Origin: Halichondria panicea
Taxonomy: Eukaryota > Porifera > Demospongiae > Suberitida > Halichondriidae
Direction of reading: 5' to 3'
Assembly (NCBI RefSeq): GCF_963675165.1
Contig: NC_087388.1
Coordinates: 6,047,651 to 6,111,650, forward strand
DNA length: 64,000 bases
Shown here piece by piece: positions 36,260-48,068 of the stretch. Made by a program: the position numbers and the translations under genes. A model generated the notes under the pieces. The model was not told the DNA's origin. It was given only the letters and a program-made list of their open reading frames with translations, and did not search any database. How positions within the stretch are numbered: the stretch's first letter is position 1; every line of letters begins with the position of its first letter.

Positions 36260-39200
36260 ATGGCCGAATTGAACAAAGGTTATGAAGCTCTTGTGAGCTG
36301 TCATGAAATGCTGGTCTCTGAAATTGCTCAAGACCCAAAGCAGATGGCTGTCTCATTATTCCAGCATCGCTTTATATTAGAAGATACGAAAGCTAAAATC
36401 AATGAGCTAGACCGAACCAGAAAAGATAAAGCGATATTGCTAGTGGACGACATTGAAAACAAAGTTAAGTCTCATCCAGAGTTCTACGAAACATTTCTAC
36501 TGATTCTCGGTGAAAACGAATTACTATATTGCGACCTTGTAGAGTCACTCCTACAGCAGTATGAAAAGTATGGAAGGATTGAACCTGAGTCAAAGCATGG
36601 TAATGTGTAAACTAAGGCTCTGCTTAATATTATAACCCGCAGCAACTCGGGTATAGTAGTTGTATATTCTGAATCTGTTCACCTGAATGCGATAGCGCTG
36701 CGTTTGTACCATGGATATAGCCTCAACACAAAAGGTAGTTTTTAATTTGGCAGATTTTGCTTTTTTGTCAAAAAAGTGAGCAAATGCTAAGAAGTTAAGA
36801 AGCTAAGAAGCTTGAATCTGCACGGTTGGCCTAAATGTACATACGGCTTTGACTCGAGGCTAGCTATGGACTTACACTAAATCCCAAATTAACACGAGGG
36901 TTGTACTTTAGTGGTTTAGTTATTGATATCAGTATGTGCAAAGCTATTAATTTTGAATCTATATAACAATCATAACCAGCTCCAATATTTATAATCATGT
37001 AGGCAGGGCCCGAGGGAATTATGTCATCCAGTGCAATATATGGCATGTTGCACGAGGGCGCCTGCAAGCAATAACTATACTGCATGACTGTATCTATTTC
37101 TACGTACAGATCCTCTAGCCTCAGGCCAGCGCAAAAGGTCATTGCCATCAGATGTAGAAGTTGAAACTCTGTCAAAGCGTCCAAAGAATGATGTCACTGT
37201 ACAAGGTATGCATGATCTATAATAATATTATATATATAGATCTCCCATTATTAATACATGTAAGTATAGATACTTACATGTAATAACATTTAGTGCTGAT
37301 CACATGATCTCCAGCCAATCAGCTTATCTGAAAGTAGTCAGGTGACCATGGATTAAATAACTTAATCCACACTTAAGTGTGCTTTAAGTTGGTTTGTTTA
37401 TGCACACTTTTTATCAAACAATCATAATACAAGCAGATTGAATCTGATTGTCATTATAATTATAATAATAATACAAGCAGATTAAATAAGTACACAAGCA
37501 AAGCTGAAAGTATGAATGTTATTGTTTCGACTTGTTTCATGTGTAGTAAGTGTACCGAATTGCTGACTTGACCATAGCACCGCTTTTTCGTCTGGAGAAA
37601 TAGGCTCAGCTTGCTTCGGAGATGTACATACCTGTACCTAAGCCAGATCCATATAATTGGTTCATCAAAGATGCTTCGAATATCATAGCTTTCCAAAAGA
37701 GCAAACCAGATACTCATTGCCATATAGTTTGCGCACAAAGTTTCCCATCCAGTAAGCCAGATCAGCTGGAGGCATATCCAGTAGTGGGATCGGGACTGTT
37801 GGTCAGCAGGAGAAATAAGTCGAGAACATGCCCAGTCAGTCCAGATAGCTTTAGATCGTATCCTTCTTCTTTGCACCAGTTACTGGATCTACAAACCTAC
37901 TAAAACTTGCTATTACGTCTAGCTAGCTAGCTAGCCACCAGCAACTGATTTAAAATGTAGCTAGATCTAGCTGCCATGAGGCTAGAGCTCACGTGACAGC
38001 ACTAAATCCTTTAGAACACACCTAGCCAAGTCACGTGTTTTAATGCTGGTGCACTCGGATGGCCTCTCGGTTACGTAATGCACTCGGCTGCGCCTCGAGC
38101 ACCACGTTAACCTCAAGGCCATCCTCGGCATGCAGATTAAAACACTTAATCTTGGCTAGGTGTGTTCTAAATAATACATAGATACTTACATGTATTGTGT
38201 ACACAGTGTTTACTTCCTCTGCCCCACAATGACAACAGAACTCTTACAACTGCCCAATTCTATTTACCATACATTTTTTAGTGTGTAACTTGTTGCCCAA
38301 TGACGTCAAACTCTTCTGATTGGTCAAGTTTTTCCCTATAAATTGTAATGAAGTGTTTTGAGTGAATCTTAGTGAATTCATTAGTTTGCTGAATTTTAGG
38401 TTTTTCTTCCCACAACTAGGTAGTGACCAATTAATGAGTATTGGGTGGGAGGGTGGACCATAAGTCCCAAAAGCAGATTTCTTCCACTGCATTTACACAC
38501 AGTCAAGAGTAGATAAGAGTAAGAGTGTTGAACTCCTGTAGTAATCGTGGAACCGCATTTGCCTTAAATTGCGTCATTACTGTTGTCACTATTCAATTAA
38601 TGAGGCCGCAATCAACATGTGCAATAAGTGTTGCCAGGAGTACATGTGCTCCTGGTGTCTAACATAACAAATTAGACTATCAAGTGATGACGCAATTTAA
38701 GGCAAATGCTGTTACTAGCAGTTCAACACTCTTACTCTTATCTACTCTTGACACAGCAGTGCAAATGCCATATTATATTGCACTGCATGGTATGGTTGCT
38801 ATGGTAGTGATGCAACATGCCATATACAGAGCACTGTATACTATTGCTTTGATCTGCCCACTCACTGGGCAACATATTATGCAATTACAGTTGATACATT
38901 TGAAGAACGATTGCTAAAAACCTTTCGAAGTGGAGAATTTGAACAAGCTATTGAGATTCTATCCCAGGCTGAAAGTCAATCCATTGATCTGAGAGACGTG
39001 TCTGATGCAGACGGCAAAACTCTCCTTCATCTTGCATGTCGCAAAAACTGGGTAGACTGGTATCACATTGTATATAGGCTTGTCGAAAAGTACCATTGTG
39101 ATGTTGCAGCAGTGGATGAAGATGGGAACACACTCCTTCATGAGGCATATCAATGCGGCAATCTTCCATGCATAGATTACCTGCTTACCTTACCAACTTG

Positions 39201-39495
39201 TAATCCTGATGCAATTAACAAGCACGAGCAAACAGTACTGAGAATGGCCCTGGAGGTAAATGATGAACTAACTGTAAGAAAACTTCTAGAAACTGGGCGA
39301 GTCGATCTTGGACAAAGTAGGTCATACGTTCAAAAGTTGCTTGCAAAGAATCCCCAATCACAACCACAAAGTCACGATGGCTCAGCTCCTCTTCAGGGAA
39401 GCATTCAAGTTGGATCATCATCCCTTACTCGCTCTATCCTCCAATTAGCGGAAATATTTATTGATGAAGTGGTAAACTACAATCCTTCTAGCTAA
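36260..39495 (+). CDS. P2: CARD-like - basic linker - ankyrin protein without TM
   Basis: Exons 36260-36599, 37110-37205 and 38891-39495, all joined in phase 1, give 346 residues. Exon 1 is a type-C CARD-like helical domain (GYEALVSCHEMLVSE, TRKDKAILLVDDIENK, FYETFLLILGENE), clearly related to type B. Exon 2 is a basic stretch (SGQRKRSLPSDVE, LSKRPKND) that could act in nuclear import. Exon 3 holds ankyrin repeats (DADGKTLLHLACR, DEDGNTLLHEAYQ, KHEQTVLRMALE) and then ends (DEVVNYNPSS). Introns contain three small elements (36718, 38010, 38503). It lacks the membrane module of its relatives. Use of exon 2 is inferred from phase and splice signals. Confidence 0.65.
36718..36862. mobile_element. 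TAGCCTC-ended element in a P2 intron
   Basis: TAGCCTCAACACAAAAGG at the left and TTTGACTCGAGGCTA at the right. Weaker match to the TAGCCTCG family; target duplication not clear. Confidence 0.5.
38010..38172. mobile_element. MITE with TTTAGAACACACCTAGCC termini
   Basis: Left arm TTTAGAACACACCTAGCCAA and right arm TTGGCTAGGTGTGTTCTAAA are inverted. The pairing continues imperfectly through GTGTTTTAAT and GGATGGCC words. Located in a P2 intron. Confidence 0.7.
38503..38751. mobile_element. MITE with 5-bp target duplication
   Basis: Arms TCAAGAGTAGATAAGAGTAA and the reverse complement at 38,720-38,751. Pairing continues imperfectly to GCATTTGCCTTAAATTGCGT. CACAG flanks both ends. 249 bp, in the last P2 intron. 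Confidence 0.8.
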
Positions 39496-39848
39496 TGTTT
39501 GTTCTAGGAACTGCATGCAGCTGAGCTTTGATATTGGAGAACTGGGTCTAGATTATGTTTTCTGTTTCTGTATATATACGAGAGTGTGCAATGTTGAGTA
39601 TTATACACGTTACAAGTTACAAGAATAAAGTGTCTACGAAGTATGACTGTATCGTTAACGGTGAAATTTGCGGATTTCCACAAGAAATTATATCATTTGT
39701 GTTTCCATAGTTATTATCATATCAAGATCAAAAATAATATATGTATATACTTCCACGATGGTCTCCATAATTATATATAGGAAAAACATAGAGCTAATAG
39801 CTGTGTCTGAGTTGGCAGCAGTGTAATTACTATATCTATGTACCAGTA
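39496..39848. other. 3' flank of P2, nothing recognised
   Basis: No coding signal. A short MITE-like remnant (GGTGAAATTTGCGGATTTC) lies near 39,660. Confidence 0.3.
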
Positions 39849-40199
39849 TTATGTCTGTCTGTTACAGCTTCTAACTCCTTGTACTTGATCCACAGCTTCG
39901 TACTTATCTGTAAGCACTGATAAGAGGAGGTCATCATGTCGCTCATTCCTTTCCCGAAGTATTGCAATGAATTTATCATAAATTCCTGGAAAACTTTTGA
40001 CTTTTGCCTGCAATTCTAGCACTAAAATCCTGGCTTTTGCCGTGTTTGTTTTGTCAAGCTGGATTTCCTGATTCGTTTCTTCTGATATCAAATGGTTTTG
40101 GAACAAAACTCCAGCGTATCCTCCCGGATCTGAAGCGAAGTCAGCAGCTAGCTGCTCGTTGCAACTCACCAATACATCATAACCAACATTTGTTGTCAT
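39849..40199 (-). CDS. Type-B CARD-like protein, single exon
   Basis: 116 residues: GYDVLVSCNEQLAADFA, FQNHLISEETNQEIQLD, KARILVLELQAKVKSF and FIAILRERNERHDD match the CARD exon of M2 throughout. The end differs: after TDKYEAVDQ a local repeat of the VDQ/ELEA region leads to a short unique tail and a stop, and the splice donor of the M2 exon is gone. It may be a stand-alone CARD protein or an orphaned exon. Confidence 0.55.
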   Translation of the reverse strand: MTTNVGYDVLVSCNEQLAADFASDPGGYAGVLFQNHLISEETNQEIQLDKTNTAKARILVLELQAKVKSFPGIYDKFIAILRERNERHDDLLLSVLTDKYEAVDQVQGVRSCNRQT

Positions 40200-42177
40200 A
40201 TTGCACCTCTCATAGACCTGCCATGCAAGTGAAGCAATTCATTATAATAATTATGTTGTCTCAATAGATTAATGACGTACCTTATGCAGTTTTGTCTGAA
40301 TGTAGAAGTTTTAAGCGGTTTTGCAGCTAGTCTAATGCTATATACATGCACAAATTCTTAAGTGTATCCCCCATGCAAAAAGAGCTCATAATTATAGTAT
40401 TCATCAGGGAGTTATAAGGTTACGTGTCATGCAGCTCATGAGATTGAGTGGCTGGATTGAGTGTGAGAGCTTACTCACTGCCATGTCACACATGCACTGC
40501 ACATACACGAAAGGCTCCTGGAACACACAAATAATAAAGACATTTCTCAGCCTATCAGCAGTATCACTACACAATATTCTTAGCTGACAACGTCCAATCA
40601 GATTGTTCGATTCTTGAAACTTCTGTACATACACTATAGATCCACATATCTGACGTCAGTTGAAGTATAGGGTTAATGTTCACTCCGAGCCTGATGCTTG
40701 TCAAAGCCAAGTCTGTATATAGAGAAACACAGTGTGTGCATGACAATACTTTACAGTTGGTACAAGCAATTACACTACACAAAGAAATGCTCCAACACAA
40801 ACATTTGTAGACTCCTCCATGCCGGCATAGATCATGCACTCATCATGAAATATGATTTAAGATTACCGTGGGCACACTAACATTTAACAGGGGAGGAAAT
40901 GTGATATCCTTACCATATGGAACTAACATTAAGATAAAGACTGTGATTCCGTACATACTGTGTTGTGTAGTCCATAATTATAATTATTCGATTTTAAAAA
41001 CCTGACAAGTATATTAATGTCTAAACCATGCATTAGTCCTACAAGGCCTACAGCATTTTTAGCAGGAAGTTATTATACATACATAAATTATAGTATACAT
41101 GTGTATACACACACACATGCATATCTGCATGTGCATTAGCTGAATTACCAGATCACTGATGGCATGCAGATATACAGTTTTGAAAGTTCTTTCTCTTTTG
41201 ATGCTTTTGCTTCTCACTGTTCTCAGATTACATGGAGCCGGGAGTGGCTCATAAAGTAACACGATACTGGAGTGCATAGTTTCGAAGCCTAATATTAACG
41301 TACTTTAAGTATTATGCCTGTTAATTGAGCAGCATGCAGCCTGGAGCTAGTGCATGAATACACTCTTCATACCACTCTCCTGAAACCACATGCCTTAGAG
41401 TGCATGCATGTGTATACCTAGAGCACTAAAGTGCAAACCCTCGGCTGGTGACATGACATGATTATAAAGAAACCAGAAGAGTGATATAATACAGCAATGT
41501 AGTGATGAATATCATGTATGGCTTAACTGTCTAGCACAGCAATTCAGGAGCTAAACTAGACTGGAGGCATGCTAAAACATTTGAGAACAGGGTTTTAGTG
41601 GCACATATATAGATATTTGCACTGTGGACTAGGGTCACAGCAAAGAAGCCTGGATTCTCATGCAGAGAAGTATGGCTCCTGGAATAGGATCCCAGAGTCA
41701 GCTCAACCAGACACAATTCTAGCTTTCTATTGTATCGACCCTGTTCCACATAAAAATAATGAGTTCATAAGCTACTGTGTAACAAGCCAGAACAAAACTG
41801 TACATGTAGATTAGTCTCATGGAGGGGCTGATCCATGAAACTACATGTAGATAGGCAGAGGAGCAATAATTACGTCGTATGTTTTTGCTGAGAGTAATCA
41901 GAGGCTAATTACTTGAGCTGCACCGCACCTGTTGTACCTCCTCTGGGTAAATATAGGCTTGGTTCCTGTCCTCCTTCAGGGAGGGCAGCGATGCCCGTCT
42001 AGGTTTAGCCATAGATACGGTTTAGCTCGCCTTTTCTGCAAAACAAAGACTTATTTGCAAAATCTGCCAAATTTTAAGCCTTAGATTTAATACTACAAGT
42101 TTCCCTACATACAAATTGTGATGCCTAAGAGTCACCAGGTAAGCCAAACTGAGCAGTGACAGACACAGACACACAGC
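40200..42177. other. Spacer with CARD-pair block remnants
   Basis: 40.2-41.2 kb matches the spacers upstream of other type-B CARD starts. 41.3-42.1 kb shows nothing recognisable. Confidence 0.35.
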
Positions 42178-42546
42178 GGCGTGAGAGAGCCTTAAACACG
42201 TCTGTCCAGCTTCTCTCTTCACCTTTAGCCACTCTGATAGACCCTCAAGATAGCATGCAGTTATCAGGATCTTCACGACATCTTCATGATGTTGATAGTT
42301 TCTAGTACAGTGGAACCTCCGTTAACCACCTCCGAATAAAGGCCAGCTGCTATATAACAGCCAGGCACCCAGGTCCCAAATGAACAGTTTGTGTACAAAA
42401 CAACCCCTCAACAAAGGCCAAAACATTGTTCCCCAAAGGTGTCCGTTATAGAGAGGTTCTACTGTATTATTAACTTGCAGAGCTAACAACATCTGCTTCC
42501 ATTTGGCTCTAACTTGAAATGTTGCTTCATAGACTGCACTAAGATC
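42178..42546 (-). pseudogene. Relic of a Death-domain exon, split by a MITE
   Basis: Minus sense shows ARAKWKQ-like, NYLEGLSEWLK-like and DVFKALSR-like pieces, with indels (including a 4-bp ATGC insertion at 42255-42258). It is interrupted by the element at 42308-42465. No linker, TM or ectodomain exons follow. Confidence 0.75.
42308..42465. mobile_element. Pogo/Tigger-like MITE
   Basis: Starts CAGTGGAACCTCCGTTAA and ends AGAGAGGTTCTACTG, flanked by TA on both sides. Termini of this CAGTRGAACCTC form are typical of pogo/Tigger-class elements. Confidence 0.75.
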
Positions 42547-42755
42547 ATTTAATTAATTTTGCTAATTTTTGAATATTGTCTAGAGCTACATGGTTCACTG
42601 ATTCTCTGTATGCGTTGACCCAGTGTACACAGAGCCCTAATCAACACAAACATCGTGCATATAATAATGTTTTGCCCCTATTTAAATATTTGTTTGCTTC
42701 GATTTAAGGCCGCCAAAAGACCGTATTTTCATTGCACCTGCCGTTTTTGCAACAC

Positions 42756-42770
42756 GAGCCCCACCCCCAA
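42756..42770 (+). promoter_or_regulatory. CACCC box (reverse orientation) before P3
   Basis: GAGCCCCACCCCCAA, 46 bp before the ATG at 42817; the exact reverse complement of TTGGGGGTGGGGCTC. Confidence 0.5.
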
Positions 42771-42816
42771 AGTTATTGTTTGCTAGTCAGAGGTGCAGCT
42801 ATGTTGATTTAATACC

Positions 42817-44502
42817 ATGGCCAAATTGAACATAGGTTATGAAGCTCTTGTGAGCTGTCATGAAAAGCTGGTCTCTGAAATTGCTCAAGACCCAAAGCAG
42901 ATGGCTGTCACATTATTCCAGCATCGCTTCATATTTGAGGATACAAAAGCTATAATCAATGAGCTTGACAGAACCAAAAGAGATAAAGCTATATTGTTAG
43001 TGGACGACATTGAAAGCAAAGTCAAGTCTTATCCAGAGTTCTACGAAACATTCCTGTTCATTCTCGGTGAAAACAAATTGCTGTATTGCGACCTTTTGAA
43101 ATCGCTCCAAGAGGAGTATGAAATTATTGAAACCGAGTTTAAAGAAGGTAATTTGATTGCATAGACTAGGACTTGTGTGTAGACTATGTGTCTACTTAAT
43201 GCATAGCTACTAAAAGTGTGTGCACACGCTACTAGATTATGTACAGTCATGTGATCACTCATTTAGCCCCAGTTTATATTTTATTTTGTGCAGGATATGA
43301 GAGCAATCCATTAAACCTGCTACAACCATTTTCTATGCCATTTTGATTGTGGTTTTCACAGTATTTAGTATAGGCTTTGGGGAGCTGTTGTAAGATATAT
43401 TACATTAGTATACAGTGCTGAAATTGTGTGTTTTTATACCTGATCCATTAGAGCACCCTCCTAATGACACTGAAGTAGGAGCGGACCTCAGAGCAAAAAA
43501 CCAACAAAAGATTGAAAAGAAGGAAAACAAAAGGAACACTCTATGTCTCATCTTTTTGTTTGGGGTAACCTTATTGGGTGTAATGAGCACTTTTGGTTTA
43601 GTACTGCATTACAACAATCGGTATTTGCTCGTTGGTACTATACCAGTGTGGCATAAATTCACCGGCAATCTGTGCCACTGATTGGAATACTTGACAATCC
43701 ATCAACTTTTGATAGTGTTAGATTCTCAGAACCAACCAACGGAACAGACTTTGTTCTCATTAGCTTCTATACATTGAGGAATTGCTCTTTTTCAGCTGCA
43801 TTTATAGACGTCGAGATCAACGAGATGGTGATTGTAAACTTTGGCTCCTCAACTGACAAGAGCAAAGCTGTTACTGAGTTGTATCTGGCGAGAAATACTA
43901 CAATTATTGTAGATGTCATCACTGACGTCATCCCAACCTATGCGACCAATCATTGTGTTGCATTTCTCCTTGTTTATGATGATTTTAGCAACTATATAAA
44001 CTTTGTTTCCAATTCTGAAGAATTGAAAAATAATTTTTATCACAAAGAATGTATTGTTAATGAAGATTCACAAACGATGAATATATCATTCAACACCCCA
44101 TCGTACTACTATATTGGTGTTTATACAGATATTCCGACTGAAGCTACTACTTTCTCTTTACACTTTCTTGGAACATTTTTTCAATATAACATTTCAAACA
44201 GGAACGCTGGTTGCTCTATAGACTCTATTGTTGCTTTTTTAAGCTGTGAATTTTCTCCAAATACTAACTCCATGTCCAAGGAAACTTGTATTGTTGGTTC
44301 TGTACCACCTAGTATTACATCATTAGGAATAAAAGGATCAAGTGTAAACTTTTACACTGCTGTCGTTTCAGCCACAAAACGTCTGGTGTATTCTAGTCTT
44401 CCTTTAATTATTGTTGTTTGCATTATTTGCACTGTGATTTCCATCTATTGTTGTTGCTGGTGTTATCAAACGAAGACCAAAGACCGTTATTTTGTACACT
44501 AG
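42817..44502 (+). pseudogene. P3: CARD-like - TM - ectodomain, no ankyrin, frameshifted
   Basis: Exon 1 (42817-43147) is a type-C CARD-like domain. An exon starting 43416 reads the family linker PLEHPPNDTEVGADLRA and goes directly into KKENKRNTLCLIFLFGVTLL, a TM segment. The ankyrin cassette is therefore absent. Relative to P4, two extra bases near 43,645 shift the frame and give a stop at 43,681. From about 43,672 the ectodomain is open again to 44,502: NHCVAFLLVYDDFSNY, PSYYYIGVYTD, ETCIVGSVPP, a second TM and a Cys-rich tail. A vestige of the GYES linker exon (43,294) has a stop. Without the frameshift the layout would be CARD-TM-ectodomain-TM. Confidence 0.65.
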
Positions 44503-45648
44503 TTAACATTATTATGCATTGTATATTGCTTATGTTGAATTGGTTCATGAATGTAATTGTATTCTTCAATTGGTAACTTATGACATGAATTAGTATTAAA
44601 TCAAGTTATCTAGTGACTGTTAATTCTCAAAGCATATGTCTCATCTTGTCTATACAGTAGGCCTATCACTACATTTCAGAGTCATATAGTGATAGTGAAA
44701 TAGTCAGCAGCAACTGGAAATTTGTGGACTAATCTAAGTTTCTGGCTCGTGACTATGCTACTCACTTTCTAGTGTCACTGAGATTGTTAGCATCACTTCG
44801 GCTATGATAAAACAGTAACTTATGCTACCCTCAAAAGCAGTACAAATTAGTCATACAAGATCACTAATTATAGTATCAGCAAACTAAACACTTAATTAAC
44901 CCTAATATAGCTATATATAGAAGTTGCATCATCATGCAGTGTTTCCGGACATGACAAGTAATGAAGGGTATATATACATAGATATAATATCATTGATATC
45001 CTAGACACTCTACCTCTGGTTAACAATAACAGGTGCATCACTGCCTTGTTGCTATGTATAATTATTACTCAGCACATGGCCTAGTGCATAGGTTATATGT
45101 AAGCAAGTAATAAGACTAAATCTACATGAAATGTGGAGTTGATTTCCACATGCACACACAGTGATACAAGCCCAATAATATATTATTACGCTTACTTGCA
45201 GACCATAATTGCATGCATTTAGGGGGGGGATTATTAAGAGGGTAGTGGGGCCATTTCTTTTGTTGCTTGCTTCGTATAGGGAATGTTCTGAAGGCAAAGG
45301 TAGTCATGCCTTGAGGCTTATATGGGTTATATGTGACCAAGAGGCATTCAGTGTTTTAGATTAGTAATTTAATAACCATCTGGTACCTGGTTTATGAATT
45401 ACCATATTCAGCATGTAGCCACATAAGATAGCGTGGGAGTCAGTAGATGCAGTGATTCATGTGCTACTGCATATCCGCCATGTATATGTGTGTATAGTCT
45501 AGATCTAAGCAAAACGATTCAAGCATAGTGACATCATGCATGCATGCACTCAGTTTTGTTTGTATAAGAGTAATTGATTCACATTGTATAAGCAATCACA
45601 ATCATCATGCATATAATACAATAATTATATGATAAACTACACGACTGT

Positions 45649-47345
45649 TTATCCTGAAACTGAAAATAATAATGTTATTGCACATAACAAAATAAAGAAA
45701 TTAGAAGTGCACTGTTTGCCATGGTTACCAGTAGTAGTAGCACTAGAAGTAGGAGGAGCACTAGTAGTTGGTCTCGGAGGTACTATGGCAACAACACACA
45801 ATTCATCTTTTTCATCAGTCATACTAGTAGATAGTGAAATGGTACAGCGGACGATGTCCTGATAAAAAATGACAGTGCACGTACTCAAAGATTTCTCCCC
45901 AATCTCATGAATATTATATTGGTGAGAAATTCCAGAGATGCGTAGATTGATGGTAGTAGGTACAATAGTAGTACAGATCACCAGACCATGCAGCGTATAA
46001 ATAGGAGTTTTTATTGAGCACTATCTTCGCAGACAACCGACTTCGGTTTAAGCAACATTTGAACAGAAAACCAGTTTGTACACCAGTCTTCTCATTCAGA
46101 AACTCGGTATATATTTCCTGGTCATCATATATCACTAGAATAACTGGGCAATCACATGAGCTGGACACAATAGCTTGAGATGGGGTAATTGAATATGTTA
46201 GAATGGACCCATTCAAATAATAGCCTTCGTCAACGTGTTGTATTGGTCTAGTTATGCTCAAGGAGATCGGTTTATTCACAGCAACACGGTCAACATCCAG
46301 TTCTTGACAATCGTTGACTGTAAAGTCAATGAGAAATCCTCGAGAAATCCGGTTCTTTTCAATTACACTGAAACTTATCGAGTCATGGGTACTCTTGATA
46401 AACGAGCTAACAAAGATTGCTGACATTTCAGGAAGTTGATATATGCTGTTTACATTGATGTTTAGGGGTGATGCAGGAAGAACAGTAGTATTCATGTCTG
46501 TTGTAGAAAATGTAGTCTCTTCAAAACCAGTAGTACCAGTAGTGGGCGGAGTTGACGTATCAGAATGAGATAGTTCTAGTTTGAGAACAGGCAGTAAGAC
46601 TGCTAAGACCACCACTGTTAGTACCACAATGACGACTAATAAGATTATTATCGTCAACAGCCACGACCATTTGCAACGCCTTGAATGCTGATGAAAAAAG
46701 TTGAATAAACAATGTAATGCTACTTTAGGCTTACCGTTGTTACTAGAGACTGATCGCCAGTGCTGGATATTTCTCCATGATTGGTGTCAGCTTGGCTTGT
46801 GTGATCTGTATTCAGTGCATTCATGTTGTGAATAATTATATAGAAGTGTCTATAGAGTTAATATACCTTTGGTGGGCTCAATGGAACTTCTCTGCTTCAC
46901 TGAATTGATGTTGGTCATTTCCATTATGCCGCTATCAGACCCTTAATAGAGTATAATATAATGATTGTAATTGCGAGCAGGTATAGCACTAACCATTAGT
47001 TGCCAGCTGCAGTGAAGAGGAACTCAGTCTGTACTCTGTATTTCCGGTAGGTTTAGTAAGACGTTTTTCGACCACCTTTGCGAGATCATTGTGCCCAACA
47101 CTAGAGCGTGAGAGAGCCTCAAACACGTCTGTCCAGTTTCTCTCACCACCTTTTAGCCACTCTGATAGACCCTCAAGATAGCAGTTATCAGGATCTTCAC
47201 GACATCTTATATTGATAGTTTCAATAGTAGTATTATTAACTTGCAGAGCTAACAACATCTGCTTCCATTTGGCTCTAGCTTGAAATGTTGCTTCATAGAC
47301 TGCACTAAGATCATTTAAAGTTATTGAGAGTTTGGAGTCGGCCAT
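45649..47345 (-). pseudogene. Gene F: Death domain - TM - ectodomain, ectodomain frameshift
   Basis: Exons 47345-46994 (MADSKLSITLND, full Death domain), 46941-46867, 46805-46735 and 46687-45649. All junction phases are right, but an ATGC insertion at 45988-45991 shifts the ectodomain after NSYLYA; all other copies have AGACCAGCG there. The remaining ectodomain continues in another frame to 45649. The Death exon also has an in-frame QL insertion (AGCTGC). The truncated product would keep Death domain, TM and about two thirds of the ectodomain. Confidence 0.65.
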
Positions 47346-47451
47346 AACAATGATTATAGCTAAAATTAATGATTCACTGTTTCTCTCAGTATGCATGTGG
47401 TTGGCTAACTGTACACAAAGATGTATAAAAAAGGGCATGCATCAGATACAA

Positions 47452-47468
47452 CACAAGCCACACCAAGG
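47452..47468 (-). promoter_or_regulatory. CACC-type element upstream of gene F
   Basis: Same word and distance as in gene B (CCTTGGTGTGGCTTGTG in gene sense). Confidence 0.35.
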
Positions 47469-48068
47469 CATAACCAGTATACAGTGGCCCAGATGGTCAC
47501 CCGCCACTGTTATGGCCACTGCTATGGCTACTGCCAATTGCAAAGAATCACCATGCATATGGCAGCCCGGCCCCCTTATCTCCTGGTGGTATACCAGTCA
47601 TGCAGGTGTTCACATCAATCAAGTTAATGCTGTATATACTTTTAACTTTGTTTTGCATGCTTGCCCTGCTGGGAATGTTCTGAAGCCTGCTAAAGTAGTC
47701 ATATACTTAATAATCGAGTTAAGTACTGCTATACATGCATATGTACTTGGTATATAGGTATCCAAGCATGTAGCCGTAACTTATGGCTACATATAATTTA
47801 TGGCATTAGATAGCGTGGGAGTCAGCAAACGCGGGGAACAGCATGTAGCCATAGGATAGCGTGTGGGAGTCAGCACACGCAGGGGATGCATAGTCTATAG
47901 ATAAGCAAAACAGTTTGTGAAACCACTTATAGGAGTATTAATCAGGATACTTAGACATAGTTATTTTGTTGCTCACTGACTCACATTGTAATAAAAGCAA
48001 ATTGCTATAAATTATACTTACAACTATAATTAGTATACATTATAATGAGCTATACCATAATTAATTAA

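Noticed and set aside
37622-37903. 93-codon plus reading and an overlapping 138-codon minus reading
   Set aside because: They lie on both strands of an intron with no domain or splice support; probably chance.
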